From contig CANREI010000045.1 of the NCBI GenBank assembly GCA_947629595.1, positions 1 through 9,764 of the forward strand: a stretch of DNA of 9,764 bases, given 5' to 3'. Shown piece after piece: positions 1 through 4,960 of the stretch. Positions within the stretch are counted from its first letter, which is position 1. Each line of letters begins with the position of its first letter. The notes beneath the pieces were generated by a model, which was given only the letters and a program-made list of their open reading frames with translations, did no database searches and was not told the origin of the DNA. Both the position numbers and the translations under genes were made by a program. The DNA is from an uncultured Alphaproteobacteria bacterium (GTDB taxonomy: Bacteria > Pseudomonadota > Alphaproteobacteria > CAAHEQ01 > UBA3637).

Positions 1-141
1 CCGCACAAAGCAACGGAAGAAGAAGCGGAAGAAGCGGCATACACGGCGCAAATGGTTGAAAGGCTCATGGGCAACAAGCCGGAATTGCGTTTTCAATTCA
101 TTCAGGAACACGCCAAATTTATTGAAAATTTAGACATTTAA
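1..141 (+). CDS. parE: DNA topoisomerase IV subunit B (ParE), C-terminal fragment
   Basis: The window opens inside this gene; only the last 46 codons and a TAA stop are present. The frame reads an acidic stretch (ATEEEAEEAA) followed by MVERLMGNKPELRFQFIQ and a final ENLDI. The LMG...R..FIQ..A....LDI ending is the conserved C-terminus of bacterial type IIA topoisomerase B subunits, which carry the ATPase and TOPRIM domains and act with the A subunit to decatenate or supercoil DNA. The KPELRFQFIQ version fits ParE better than GyrB, whose tail usually reads closer to LMGD..EPRR.FI. With so little sequence, GyrB cannot be excluded. The gene converges on the minus-strand prepilin gene that ends 85 bp away, and no strong intrinsic terminator is visible between them. 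Confidence 0.75.
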   Translation, partial: PHKATEEEAEEAAYTAQMVERLMGNKPELRFQFIQEHAKFIENLDI

Positions 142-226
142 GTTATCATTTTTTTCATTTTCAGGCATTAAATCCGTTGTGATTCAAATGTGTCCTTGTC
201 GATTTTTTATGCTAAAACCAACATTG

Positions 227-1786
227 TCAATCAAGGCATAAGGTATAATTCAACAAAGCAGGGTGATCTGTTGAGCCGCCTCTTTTAGGTTGCTGATTCA
301 TCAAATCATACCGATTAAAATTAAACCCCCAAACAAGACCGGATGACCCCGCTACTTCCTCAACTAACCATATATCCGCTACATTCGGAAAATCTCCTTT
401 TATCTGCTGTGTAATCGTATTCGGGCATCTGCAGGCCTTTAACTCGGAATATCCCAAATCAGTATATGAAGGAACTCTTTTATTCAATTTTTCGCAAAAA
501 CGAAAAGCGCTATACCAATTCATATCTACCGTTGAAAGAGCATATTTTTTGTTTTCTGCCCACGAAGCATCTGTCAAAGCATTACGGCATTGTCCGCCGA
601 AATCATCATCTGACGGATCACTGGTAAACTCTTGCTCACGTTCATACCCTTCTTTTACATAACAATAATAGTCTGATCCTTTATCCGCACAATCTTCATT
701 ACTGCGACATTCATAAGAAACGCATTTCCCCTCATAAAAGACCGATTTGGGCGGACATGCTTCACATGTGTTTGTATCTGTGTTACATTGCGGCGTAGCG
801 GGCGTATCGGTGCAATCGTTATATGTTAAGCACTGCACACATTGATTTATATCCGTATTGCATTGCGGCTTACTAGGATTCTTGCAATCGGTTTTTGCGG
901 TACATTCTACGCATTGATTTATATTTGTGTTGCATTTGGGTGTATCAGGCTTGTCAGCGCAATCGTCATCTTCTGTGCATTCCACGCAATCCGTGCCGTT
1001 CCAAACGCCGCTTTCGCAGGTTTTGCAAACGTTGTCTTCACAATAATCTGTATTATAGGGGCAATCATCATCTTCCGTGCATTGCACACATACATGACGT
1101 TCGGTATCACAGATTGGCGTATTTTCTAACGATTCACATTCTGCATCCGTGTCGCATTTCACTGCATTCGAATCCGAATCGGCGCCGAAAATGACTTTTA
1201 ATGTATTGAGCCCCTCGCTGCAAATGCCTTTCTCTCCCTCTGCCGCATCAACAGAGTTTCCGTTAATATAAAAGGCTATTTCGTTATCCATATTATCAAT
1301 TAAATTCGCCAATGGTTTACAAACGCCCTCGGGAATCTCTAGCAACTCAATATAATAGGCGTTTGCCACAGCGCAGGAAGCAAGTTCGGGTTCTGATGTT
1401 TCCGTTTCCATATAAAGGCAATCAAAATCGGTTTTATAACCGTTAAATTGAATATTTCCGCTGTCATACGGATCACCGAGTACCAATTCTTCCGTTCCTT
1501 GAGCAATTTTTATCTGCGCATCAGTGCGCATCATATTCATTTCATGGGCAATTTGATTCGCCTGATAATAGTTCATAGCCAACCGAAACCCGACAATCCC
1601 GCCAATCGATAAAATAGCAATAATAGCCAACACGCCCAGCATTTCAACCATACTCCGCCCGCTTTGCGAGTGTGTTTTTATTCTGTTTTTCTTTCCTGCC
1701 TCCCCGCCTGCAATTTGCGGTTCATTGCTTTGCATATATTTTGTTTGTGATTGATTTTCCATTTGTTTTTTTGATTTTTTTGTCAT
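227..1786 (-). CDS. Prepilin-like cysteine-rich surface protein with C-terminal lectin-like domain
   Basis: This 519-residue protein starts with a long basic leader (residues 1-43), then a type III prepilin signal: cleavage after Gly43, Arg44 at +1, Glu48 at +5 and a hydrophobic helix (about 49-70, MLGVLAIIAILSIGGIVGF). Residues 71-210 form a platform shared with the prepilin gene at 2494. Residues 211-360 hold about five cysteine-rich units of the form CVxCTxxxDC...PxCNTxxxxC, resembling the repeated Cys-rich modules of other secreted bacterial proteins. The C-terminus (about 400-519) contains a WYSAFRFCEKLNKRVPSYTDLG segment, weakly reminiscent of C-type-lectin/sulfatase-modifying-factor-like folds in pilin adhesins. 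The ATG at 1786 was chosen over an in-frame GTG at 1804 because AGGGAG lies about 8 nt before it and because the paralogue begins in the same way (MTxK). It is probably an exported pilus or pseudopilus component, or an adhesin; the role is inferred. No pilus assembly genes are in the window. Confidence 0.85.
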   Translation of the reverse strand: MTKKSKKQMENQSQTKYMQSNEPQIAGGEAGKKNRIKTHSQSGRSMVEMLGVLAIIAILSIGGIVGFRLAMNYYQANQIAHEMNMMRTDAQIKIAQGTEELVLGDPYDSGNIQFNGYKTDFDCLYMETETSEPELASCAVANAYYIELLEIPEGVCKPLANLIDNMDNEIAFYINGNSVDAAEGEKGICSEGLNTLKVIFGADSDSNAVKCDTDAECESLENTPICDTERHVCVQCTEDDDCPYNTDYCEDNVCKTCESGVWNGTDCVECTEDDDCADKPDTPKCNTNINQCVECTAKTDCKNPSKPQCNTDINQCVQCLTYNDCTDTPATPQCNTDTNTCEACPPKSVFYEGKCVSYECRSNEDCADKGSDYYCYVKEGYEREQEFTSDPSDDDFGGQCRNALTDASWAENKKYALSTVDMNWYSAFRFCEKLNKRVPSYTDLGYSELKACRCPNTITQQIKGDFPNVADIWLVEEVAGSSGLVWGFNFNRYDLMNQQPKRGGSTDHPALLNYTLCLD

Positions 1787-1813
1787 TTTTCGACTCCCTT
1801 TCACTCTACGAAC

Positions 1814-1842
1814 AGCATAAAATAAACGTACGATTTTTGCAA
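1814..1842 (-). promoter_or_regulatory. Putative sigma-70 promoter of the minus-strand prepilin gene
   Basis: Read on the minus strand, TTGCAA (1837-1842) and TATGCT (1814-1819) are separated by exactly 17 bp. Transcription would start about 20-25 nt before the ATG at 1786, leaving the AGGGAG ribosome binding site inside a short leader. The -35 hexamer lies in the inner end of the terminal inverted repeat of the MITE-like element at 1824-1979, so the element seems to provide half of the promoter. Assignment is by eye only. Confidence 0.5.
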
Positions 1843-1979
1843 CGCGGATTCGGGGGTGATTTTTGCCCTCAAAATGCTAAAACTCACCCTTTAAAAACAG
1901 TCGAAAAATCAATTATTTTTGGCCAAAATGAAAATTTTTTCAAAATTTTAAAAAAAAGTGTTGCAAAAATCGTACGTTT
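1824..1979. mobile_element. MITE-like element with 20-bp perfect terminal inverted repeats
   Basis: The 20-mer at 1824-1843 (core ACGTACGATTTTTGCAAC) recurs as an exact reverse complement at 1960-1979. It encloses 116 bp with no coding capacity. The interior is very AT-rich, with A and T runs near the right end, and holds an imperfect hairpin (GGGTGATTTT at 1854 against AAAACTCACCC at 1879). The size, perfect ends and lack of ORF fit a miniature inverted-repeat transposable element. No clear target-site duplication is visible. A large regulatory stem is the alternative. It sits immediately upstream of the minus-strand prepilin gene. Confidence 0.6.
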
Positions 1980-2038
1980 TTTTGAGGACAGGTAATCAAA
2001 AAATATGCTCATTTCATTCGGTATTCGTTGATTTACTC

Positions 2039-2103
2039 TCTCTTATTTTCGGCGGGAAGTGCTGTCCCGCTTTTGTGGGATAGCGCGATGTGCCGAAAAT
2101 AAG
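2039..2103. repeat. Palindromic repeat family A, copy 1
   Basis: Outer arms CTTATTTTCGGC and GCCGAAAATAAG are exact reverse complements. An inner stem GCTGTCCC/GGGATAGC closes an 8-nt loop, with an asymmetric internal loop between the two stems. A second copy lies in inverted orientation at 3751-3816; its inner stem (CTGTCCT/AGGACAG) differs at compensating positions, so the fold rather than the exact sequence is kept. It has no coding potential and resembles REP/MITE-type intergenic palindromes. Confidence 0.75.
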
Positions 2104-2147
2104 AATTGGCAGGAAAGATGTAGCAGTTTTTAACGTTATTGCCGGAT

Positions 2148-2211
2148 GTTCCCTCTATCGGCGGATGGGATGCGTCGCAGAATGTGGCGCATCGCGGTGG
2201 GCTGAAAATAA
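2148..2211. repeat. Palindromic repeat, degenerate family-B-like copy
   Basis: It begins with TTCCCTCTATCGGC, close to the CCCCCTATCGGC arm of the family B elements at 3869 and 4827. The right arm is eroded to GGTGGGCTGAAAATAAG, which ends like family A. An inner stem GATGCG/CGCATC (about 2169-2193) remains. It sits directly before the promoter of RNA module 1, the same relative place that the intact family B copy occupies before module 2. Confidence 0.5.
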
Positions 2212-2238
2212 GAAAAATAAACGATGCAAATTTTCTGC

Positions 2239-2267
2239 TTGACATTGTTTTGAAAAGCTTTTATTCT
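2239..2267 (+). promoter_or_regulatory. Strong sigma-70-type promoter of structured RNA 1 and the plus-strand prepilin gene
   Basis: A perfect -35 TTGACA (2239-2244) and a -10 TATTCT (2262-2267) are separated by 17 bp. The expected start is near 2273-2275, just before the first hairpin of the leader RNA. The same arrangement occurs at 3963-3991. The 27 bp upstream of the -35 box are also shared between the copies and could be an activator site or UP element. Confidence 0.8.
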
Positions 2268-2273
2268 GGAAGC

Positions 2274-2477
2274 AAGGCAAGTGATGTGTGCCCCGAGGTA
2301 TGGAAACCTCTCTTACTGTGTTCTTGTAAAAGAACAGATTTTCGTCTTGTTCCTTTATAAACAAGACAAAGAATTGAACGACCGGAAGGCAGTAAAATAG
2401 CCTTTTGGTCAATATACTGCACTATATCAGTAAGATAGTTTCCAACTTCCGGTCGCCTCTCATCAAGGCGATTTTTT
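2274..2477 (+). ncRNA. Structured leader RNA, copy 1 (unrecognised family)
   Basis: From the predicted start, successive hairpins can be drawn. H1 is GGCA 2276/TGCC 2289. H2 is GAGGT 2295/ACCTC 2306. H3 is TGTTCTT 2319/AAGAACA 2330 with a GUAA tetraloop. H4 is GTCTTGTT 2344/AACAAGAC 2360. H5 is a long closing stem, GACCGGAAG 2380/CTTCCGGTC 2446, that encloses two further stems (GCAGTA 2389/TACTGC 2415 and ACTAT 2421/ATAGT 2435) like a three-way junction. A terminator follows. Copy 2 at 3998-4179 keeps every stem, with paired substitutions in H2 and H4, which is direct evidence for selection on RNA structure. It does not match tmRNA, RNase P, SRP RNA or a riboswitch that I know. It is the 5' leader of the prepilin gene at 2494. 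Confidence 0.7.
2453..2477 (+). terminator. Intrinsic terminator / attenuator before the prepilin gene
   Basis: TCGCCT (2453-2458) pairs with AGGCGA (2466-2471) over a 7-nt loop and is followed by six T residues (2472-2477). It ends 16 nt before the ATG at 2494, with the AAAGGAAG ribosome binding site directly after it. Its left arm shares two bases with the closing arm of hairpin H5 (2446-2454), so folding of the leader could influence terminator formation. Its position inside the gene's own leader points to attenuation; it could instead simply end a free small RNA. Confidence 0.7.
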
Positions 2478-2493
2478 CATAAAGGAAGCGAAA

Positions 2494-3624
2494 ATGACAA
2501 ACAAAAGAAAGCAGTTAAAACAAATTCAAAATCAAGCACAAGACGGGCGTTCAATGGTTGAAATGCTGGGCGTTTTAGCCATTATCGGTGTGCTGTCAAT
2601 CGGCGGGATTGTAGGGTATAGATTGGCCATGAATCATTATCAGGCGAATCAAGTTGCCCACGAATTGAATATGATGCGTACCGATGCGCAGGTAAAAATT
2701 GCCCAAGGGACGGAAAAATTAACGCTGGGCAGCCCTTATGATGATCATAAAATCAATTTTAACGACTATAAAACGAACTTTGATTGTGCTTTGGCCAATG
2801 AAGAAGAAGTTATACTCAATGATGTTTCCTGTTATGCCGCGAACGCTTATTATATAGAATTGCAAGAGATTCCCGAAGATGTGTGTCAACCGCTGGCACG
2901 CCTGATTAACGGCATGGATAATTTAATTGATTTTTATGTAAACGAATCTGATGCGGAAGGAGTAGGAAAAGACACTTGCGATGAAGGAAATAACACATTA
3001 ACGGCCATTTTCGGCGCCGATTCGGATTCGAACGCCATTAAATGCGATGATGCCGACGAATGCCCCGAAAACTTGCCGATTTGCCTTAACCATATGTGTG
3101 TGGAGTGCGAAACGAAAGCTCAATGTTCGGCAAGGGGAAAAGATCCCTATTGTGATGAAGAAACACATCGTTGCGATTGTCCTGACGGGGGAACATATCA
3201 AAATGAATATAACGCTTGCGTGATTGATGTTGAAACAAAATTTTTCATTACACCGAATCCGTCATGCACTAAAATAACACCCCGACCGTTTGGCCCTTAT
3301 AAACATTCTTATGAAATTTGGGGACATGGAACAATTGATGATTTTCTTCTTTTATATTTAAATAAAGAGGGTCCGGAAGATACATCTGATGTAACAAAAT
3401 GTAACAGTGGTTATGATGCCATAAGAAACGGTTGTGGTGGTAACTATAAAACAGATTTCTGTCCTGATTTTAAATTGTGGGATTTAAAAGCGGGTGATTA
3501 TGGAAATTTAGTTGTGTGGGATCATACTTCGTGGGGCAGTTGGGGTATTGGTTGGGTTGATGAAACAGAGGGCAAACCGCACCGAAATGATGGCAAGATT
3601 TGGTTGATTTTAAAAGATGAATGA
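2494..3624 (+). CDS. Prepilin-like surface protein with unrecognised C-terminal domain
   Basis: The 376-residue protein has a basic 18-residue leader and a prepilin peptidase site after Gly18 (Arg19 at +1, Glu23 at +5). A hydrophobic helix follows (about 24-45). Residues 46-183 form a conserved platform (RLAMNHYQANQ, MMRTDAQVKIAQGTE, IFGADSDSNA) nearly the same as in the divergent paralogue at 227-1786. Residues 184-242 hold only two short cysteine-rich units, against about five in the paralogue. The last 130 residues, with many Trp and Gly (WDHTSWGSWGIGWVDE near 342-357), match nothing I recognise and differ completely from the paralogue. The ATG at 2494 has AAAGGAAG about 6 nt upstream. The gene follows the structured RNA leader and its terminator, so expression is probably conditional. 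It is likely an exported minor pilin or adhesin; its function is inferred. Confidence 0.85.
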   Translation: MTNKRKQLKQIQNQAQDGRSMVEMLGVLAIIGVLSIGGIVGYRLAMNHYQANQVAHELNMMRTDAQVKIAQGTEKLTLGSPYDDHKINFNDYKTNFDCALANEEEVILNDVSCYAANAYYIELQEIPEDVCQPLARLINGMDNLIDFYVNESDAEGVGKDTCDEGNNTLTAIFGADSDSNAIKCDDADECPENLPICLNHMCVECETKAQCSARGKDPYCDEETHRCDCPDGGTYQNEYNACVIDVETKFFITPNPSCTKITPRPFGPYKHSYEIWGHGTIDDFLLLYLNKEGPEDTSDVTKCNSGYDAIRNGCGGNYKTDFCPDFKLWDLKAGDYGNLVVWDHTSWGSWGIGWVDETEGKPHRNDGKIWLILKDE

Positions 3625-3690
3625 AACATTCGATTGCATCTTTTGAAAAACAACCAATCGAAAAAGTTTTGACGAATATTCTCTTAATTT

Positions 3691-3720
3691 GCGCCGCTCC
3701 GCACCCGCCGAGAATGAGAG
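3691..3720. repeat. Fragment of a palindromic repeat (half site)
   Basis: On the minus strand this reads CTCTCATTCTCGGCGGG, close to the left end of family A (TCTCTTATTTTCGGCGGG). It is joined to TGCGGAGCGGC, which resembles the arms of family B. It has no partner arm nearby. It looks like a broken or recombined remnant between the end of the prepilin gene and the intact family A copy at 3751. Confidence 0.4.
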
Positions 3721-3750
3721 ATAAAAACACAATTTCCGTTTCCAGCCTTT

Positions 3751-3816
3751 CTTATTTTCGGCACACCGCGCTGTCCTACGTTTCACAGGACAGCACTTCC
3801 CGCCGAAAATAAGAGA
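3751..3816. repeat. Palindromic repeat family A, copy 2 (inverted relative to copy 1)
   Basis: It is the reverse complement of 2039-2103 with a handful of differences and one indel. The arms CTTATTTTCGGC and GCCGAAAATAAG are intact, and the inner stem is CTGTCCT/AGGACAG. The asymmetric segments between the stems (ACACCGC and ACTTCCC) fix the orientation as opposite to copy 1. The two copies bracket RNA module 1 and the prepilin gene. Confidence 0.75.
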
Positions 3817-3868
3817 GAGTGCCGAAATAACACTTTTTCTGCTTATTTTTAAGCGTAAAGCCTTACCA

Positions 3869-3940
3869 TTTTCCCCCATCGGCCCATAGCGGAGCGGCTT
3901 AAATTGTGCCGCTCCGCTATGGGCCGATAGGGGGGAAAAA
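3869..3940. repeat. Palindromic repeat family B, intact copy
   Basis: A nearly perfect stem of about 26 bp is formed by CCCCCATCGGCCCATAGC... (from 3873) and its complement ending GGGCCGATAGGGGG (to 3934), around the loop TTAAATTGT. It is flanked by T residues on the left and A residues on the right. The element has no ORF. It lies directly upstream of RNA module 2, and a related copy is at 4827-4896 in opposite orientation (loop AAAATTTAA). Confidence 0.75.
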
Positions 3941-3962
3941 TAAATGATGCTGCTTTTTCTGC

Positions 3963-3991
3963 TTGACAATGTTTTTGAGTGCCTTTATACT
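3963..3991 (+). promoter_or_regulatory. Strong sigma-70-type promoter of structured RNA 2
   Basis: TTGACA (3963-3968) and TATACT (3986-3991) are separated by 17 bp, with the shared TTTTCTGC upstream flank. The start is expected near 3998. The -10 hexamer is closer to consensus than in copy 1, so this orphan RNA is probably transcribed. Confidence 0.8.
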
Positions 3992-3997
3992 CAAAAG

Positions 3998-4179
3998 TAA
4001 GGCAAATGATACGTGCCTCAGAGATAATAATCTCTTTAAAAAAGTTCTTATAAAAGAACAAGTTTGCATACAGATAAGGCAAACAACCCAATGACCGGAA
4101 GGTGGTAAGAGTTGTGTTTAACTATTATTTCGAATGATAATTACCATTTTTCCGGTCACCTCTTATGTCGGCGACTTTT
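3998..4179 (+). ncRNA. Structured RNA, copy 2 (stand-alone, unrecognised family)
   Basis: The hairpin series parallels copy 1. H1 is GGCA 4001/TGCC 4014. H2 is AGAGAT 4020/ATCTCT 4030. H3 is GTTCTT 4045/AAGAAC with loop AUAA. H4 is GTTTGC 4062/GCAAAC 4079. H5 is GACCGGAA 4093/TTCCGGTC 4150, extended by TGGTAA 4103/TTACCA 4141 and enclosing two small stems. The end GTCACC 4155/GGCGAC 4170 plus TTTT is a weaker terminator-like hairpin with one A-C mismatch. Changes relative to copy 1 in H2 and H4 preserve pairing. No ORF follows closely; the next gene starts about 325 bp downstream. It may be a trans-acting small RNA, or the leader of a lost gene. Confidence 0.65.
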
Positions 4180-4187
4180 CATATAAG

Positions 4188-4495
4188 TATAAAATTTTAC
4201 GATTCGATACCATTTTTTTATCCGTTATCATAAAAAAGAGAAAAAAATACAATTTTTATCATTGTTTAACATTTTATGTTTCTTTTTTATGCCTTTATTC
4301 TGTTAAATTTCTTCTCTTTCAATGTATTTAATTAAAATTTTAGTCCTGTGTTTTTCATTTTTTATCATAAAATGTTATGTCATTTTTTCTATTCACGATT
4401 GTGTTTTATATTTATTGTTTAAAAAAGATGAATATTTTTCTTGATTTCTTCTTTTTTTGATGTTAAAAGAAAAAAAGTTTTTGATGGAAACCGAA
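4188..4495. other. AT-rich intergenic region without recognisable gene
   Basis: These roughly 300 bases are extremely AT-rich, with long T runs. The only structure noted is a short inverted pair AACATTTTATG (4268-4278) and CATAAAATGTT (4366-4376), which could arise by chance in such sequence. No convincing promoter, RNA or conserved protein was found, though the promoter of the RHH gene at 4506 should lie here or further upstream at 3963. An open frame at 4134-4331 is Phe/Tyr/Ile-rich and overlaps the RNA, and is unlikely to be real. It may be the decayed remains of a gene once driven by RNA module 2. Confidence 0.4.
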
Positions 4496-4505
4496 GGGGG
4501 AAGAA

Positions 4506-4787
4506 ATGCTTCTTTGTAAAAATGTCATCGTCAACGGAAGAAGAACAAGTATGCGATTGGATCGAGAAACGTGGCTGTCACTGGCAGATATCTGCTTCAG
4601 AGAGAAAGTGACCATTCACGAATTATGTTCCAAAATCGACAGCATAAAGGGTCGTTCGGGGTTATCCTCTGCGACCCGACTATTTGTATTAACTTATTTT
4701 CGATATATATTAAGCAAATATGAGAAAGAATCGTTTGCCTTTCCGCGTGAATTCAATCCCGACGAAGTTTTTAAAAAAATTTCGTAA
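4506..4787 (+). CDS. Small ribbon-helix-helix (RHH_4-type) DNA-binding protein
   Basis: The protein has 93 residues. Residues 12-19 (RRTSMRLD) match the beta-strand of a ribbon-helix-helix fold. They are followed by a helix ETWLSLADICFREKVT, a second helix starting TIHELCSKID, then the signature SSATRLFVLTYFR (54-66). This layout is typical of the small alphaproteobacterial RHH_4 family, whose members are predicted dimeric DNA binders; their targets are mostly unknown. The ATG at 4506 is preceded by an excellent purine-rich site (AGGGGGAAG, from 4495). It may be an autoregulator or a regulator of the neighbouring pilin/RNA locus, but only proximity suggests this. An intrinsic terminator at 4923 could end its transcript. 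Confidence 0.8.
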   Translation: MLLCKNVIVNGRRTSMRLDRETWLSLADICFREKVTIHELCSKIDSIKGRSGLSSATRLFVLTYFRYILSKYEKESFAFPREFNPDEVFKKIS

Positions 4788-4826
4788 GATTTTTTGTTTT
4801 CGATAAAAATTGGCATGGCTGATAGT

Positions 4827-4896
4827 TTCCCCCCCTATCGGCAGATGTAGAGCAGCAAAATTTAAGCCGCTCTGCTGTGGGCCGATAGGGGGAAAA
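4827..4896. repeat. Palindromic repeat family B, copy downstream of the RHH gene
   Basis: Arms CCCCCTATCGGC and GCCGATAGGGGG (12 bp) are exact complements. An inner stem AGAGC/GCTCT closes the loop around AAAATTTAA. Comparison of the loop with the copy at 3869 shows inverted orientation. Together the intact family B copies flank RNA module 2 and the RHH gene. Confidence 0.7.
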
Positions 4897-4922
4897 GCAA
4901 CAGTTTATTTTTTAGGGTTGTT

Positions 4923-4943
4923 GCGCCAAAAACAGGCGTTTTT
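4923..4943 (+). terminator. Probable intrinsic terminator after the RHH gene
   Basis: GCGCC (4923-4927) pairs with GGCGT (4935-4939) over AAAAACA, and the T run continues to 4943. The stem is short (five pairs, one G-U), so it is a moderate terminator. It is oriented to end plus-strand transcription from the RHH gene and faces the terminator of the Sel1 gene. Confidence 0.5.
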
Positions 4944-4960
4944 ATCTCTCCGACTTGTTT

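Larger units (their letters stand above)
2212..2483 (+). repeat. Direct repeat module R1 (upstream element, promoter and structured RNA)
   Basis: This segment aligns along its whole length with 3935-4187 in the same orientation. It comprises a shared box GAAAAATAAAYGATGC, then TTTTCTGCTTGACA, a -10 box, five or more hairpins and a terminator-like end followed by CATA(T)AAG. Similarity stops just before the ribosome binding site of the prepilin gene at 2494, so the module is bounded as a non-coding unit. The RNA and promoter are listed separately. Confidence 0.75.
3935..4187 (+). repeat. Direct repeat module R2 (upstream element, promoter and structured RNA)
   Basis: This is the second copy of the module at 2212-2483, in the same orientation and with the same order of parts. 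It is clearly diverged in sequence but retains the promoter, the hairpin series and the terminator-like end. No prepilin gene follows; the alignment ends at CATATAAG, where copy 1 has the ribosome binding site of its gene. Confidence 0.75.

Noticed and set aside
142..226. Terminator between the convergent parE and prepilin genes
   Set aside because: T-rich stretches exist, but no GC-containing stem next to them could be drawn on either strand.
227..600. Possible diversity-generating retroelement variable region at the end of the lectin-like prepilin
   Set aside because: The C-terminus is only weakly lectin-like, and no reverse transcriptase or adenine-rich template repeat was seen in the window.
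842..1194. Plus-strand open frames of 95-99 codons with Ile-rich or Cys/His-rich products
   Set aside because: They are antisense shadows of the cysteine-rich repeats in the minus-strand prepilin gene.
2281..2400. Resemblance of the words GTGTGCC and CCGGAAGG to the 4.5S/SRP RNA core
   Set aside because: The order and spacing of the words are wrong, the GTGTGCC word is not conserved in copy 2, and the tandem-hairpin fold is unlike the single long SRP stem.
2033..2412. Open frames of 70-85 codons on the minus strand, and a plus-strand one at 2139-2360
   Set aside because: They run through palindromes, the RNA module and its promoter, and their sequences look like translated repeats without domains.
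3629..3662. Hairpin TTCGATTG/CAATCGAA just after the plus-strand prepilin gene
   Set aside because: The loop is 18 nt and no T run follows, so it was not called as a terminator.
3610..4091. Minus-strand open frames of 80-119 codons overlapping the end of the prepilin gene and RNA copy 2
   Set aside because: They translate the palindromic repeats and the RNA module antisense. Similar peptides from copy 1 reflect DNA repetition, not a protein family.
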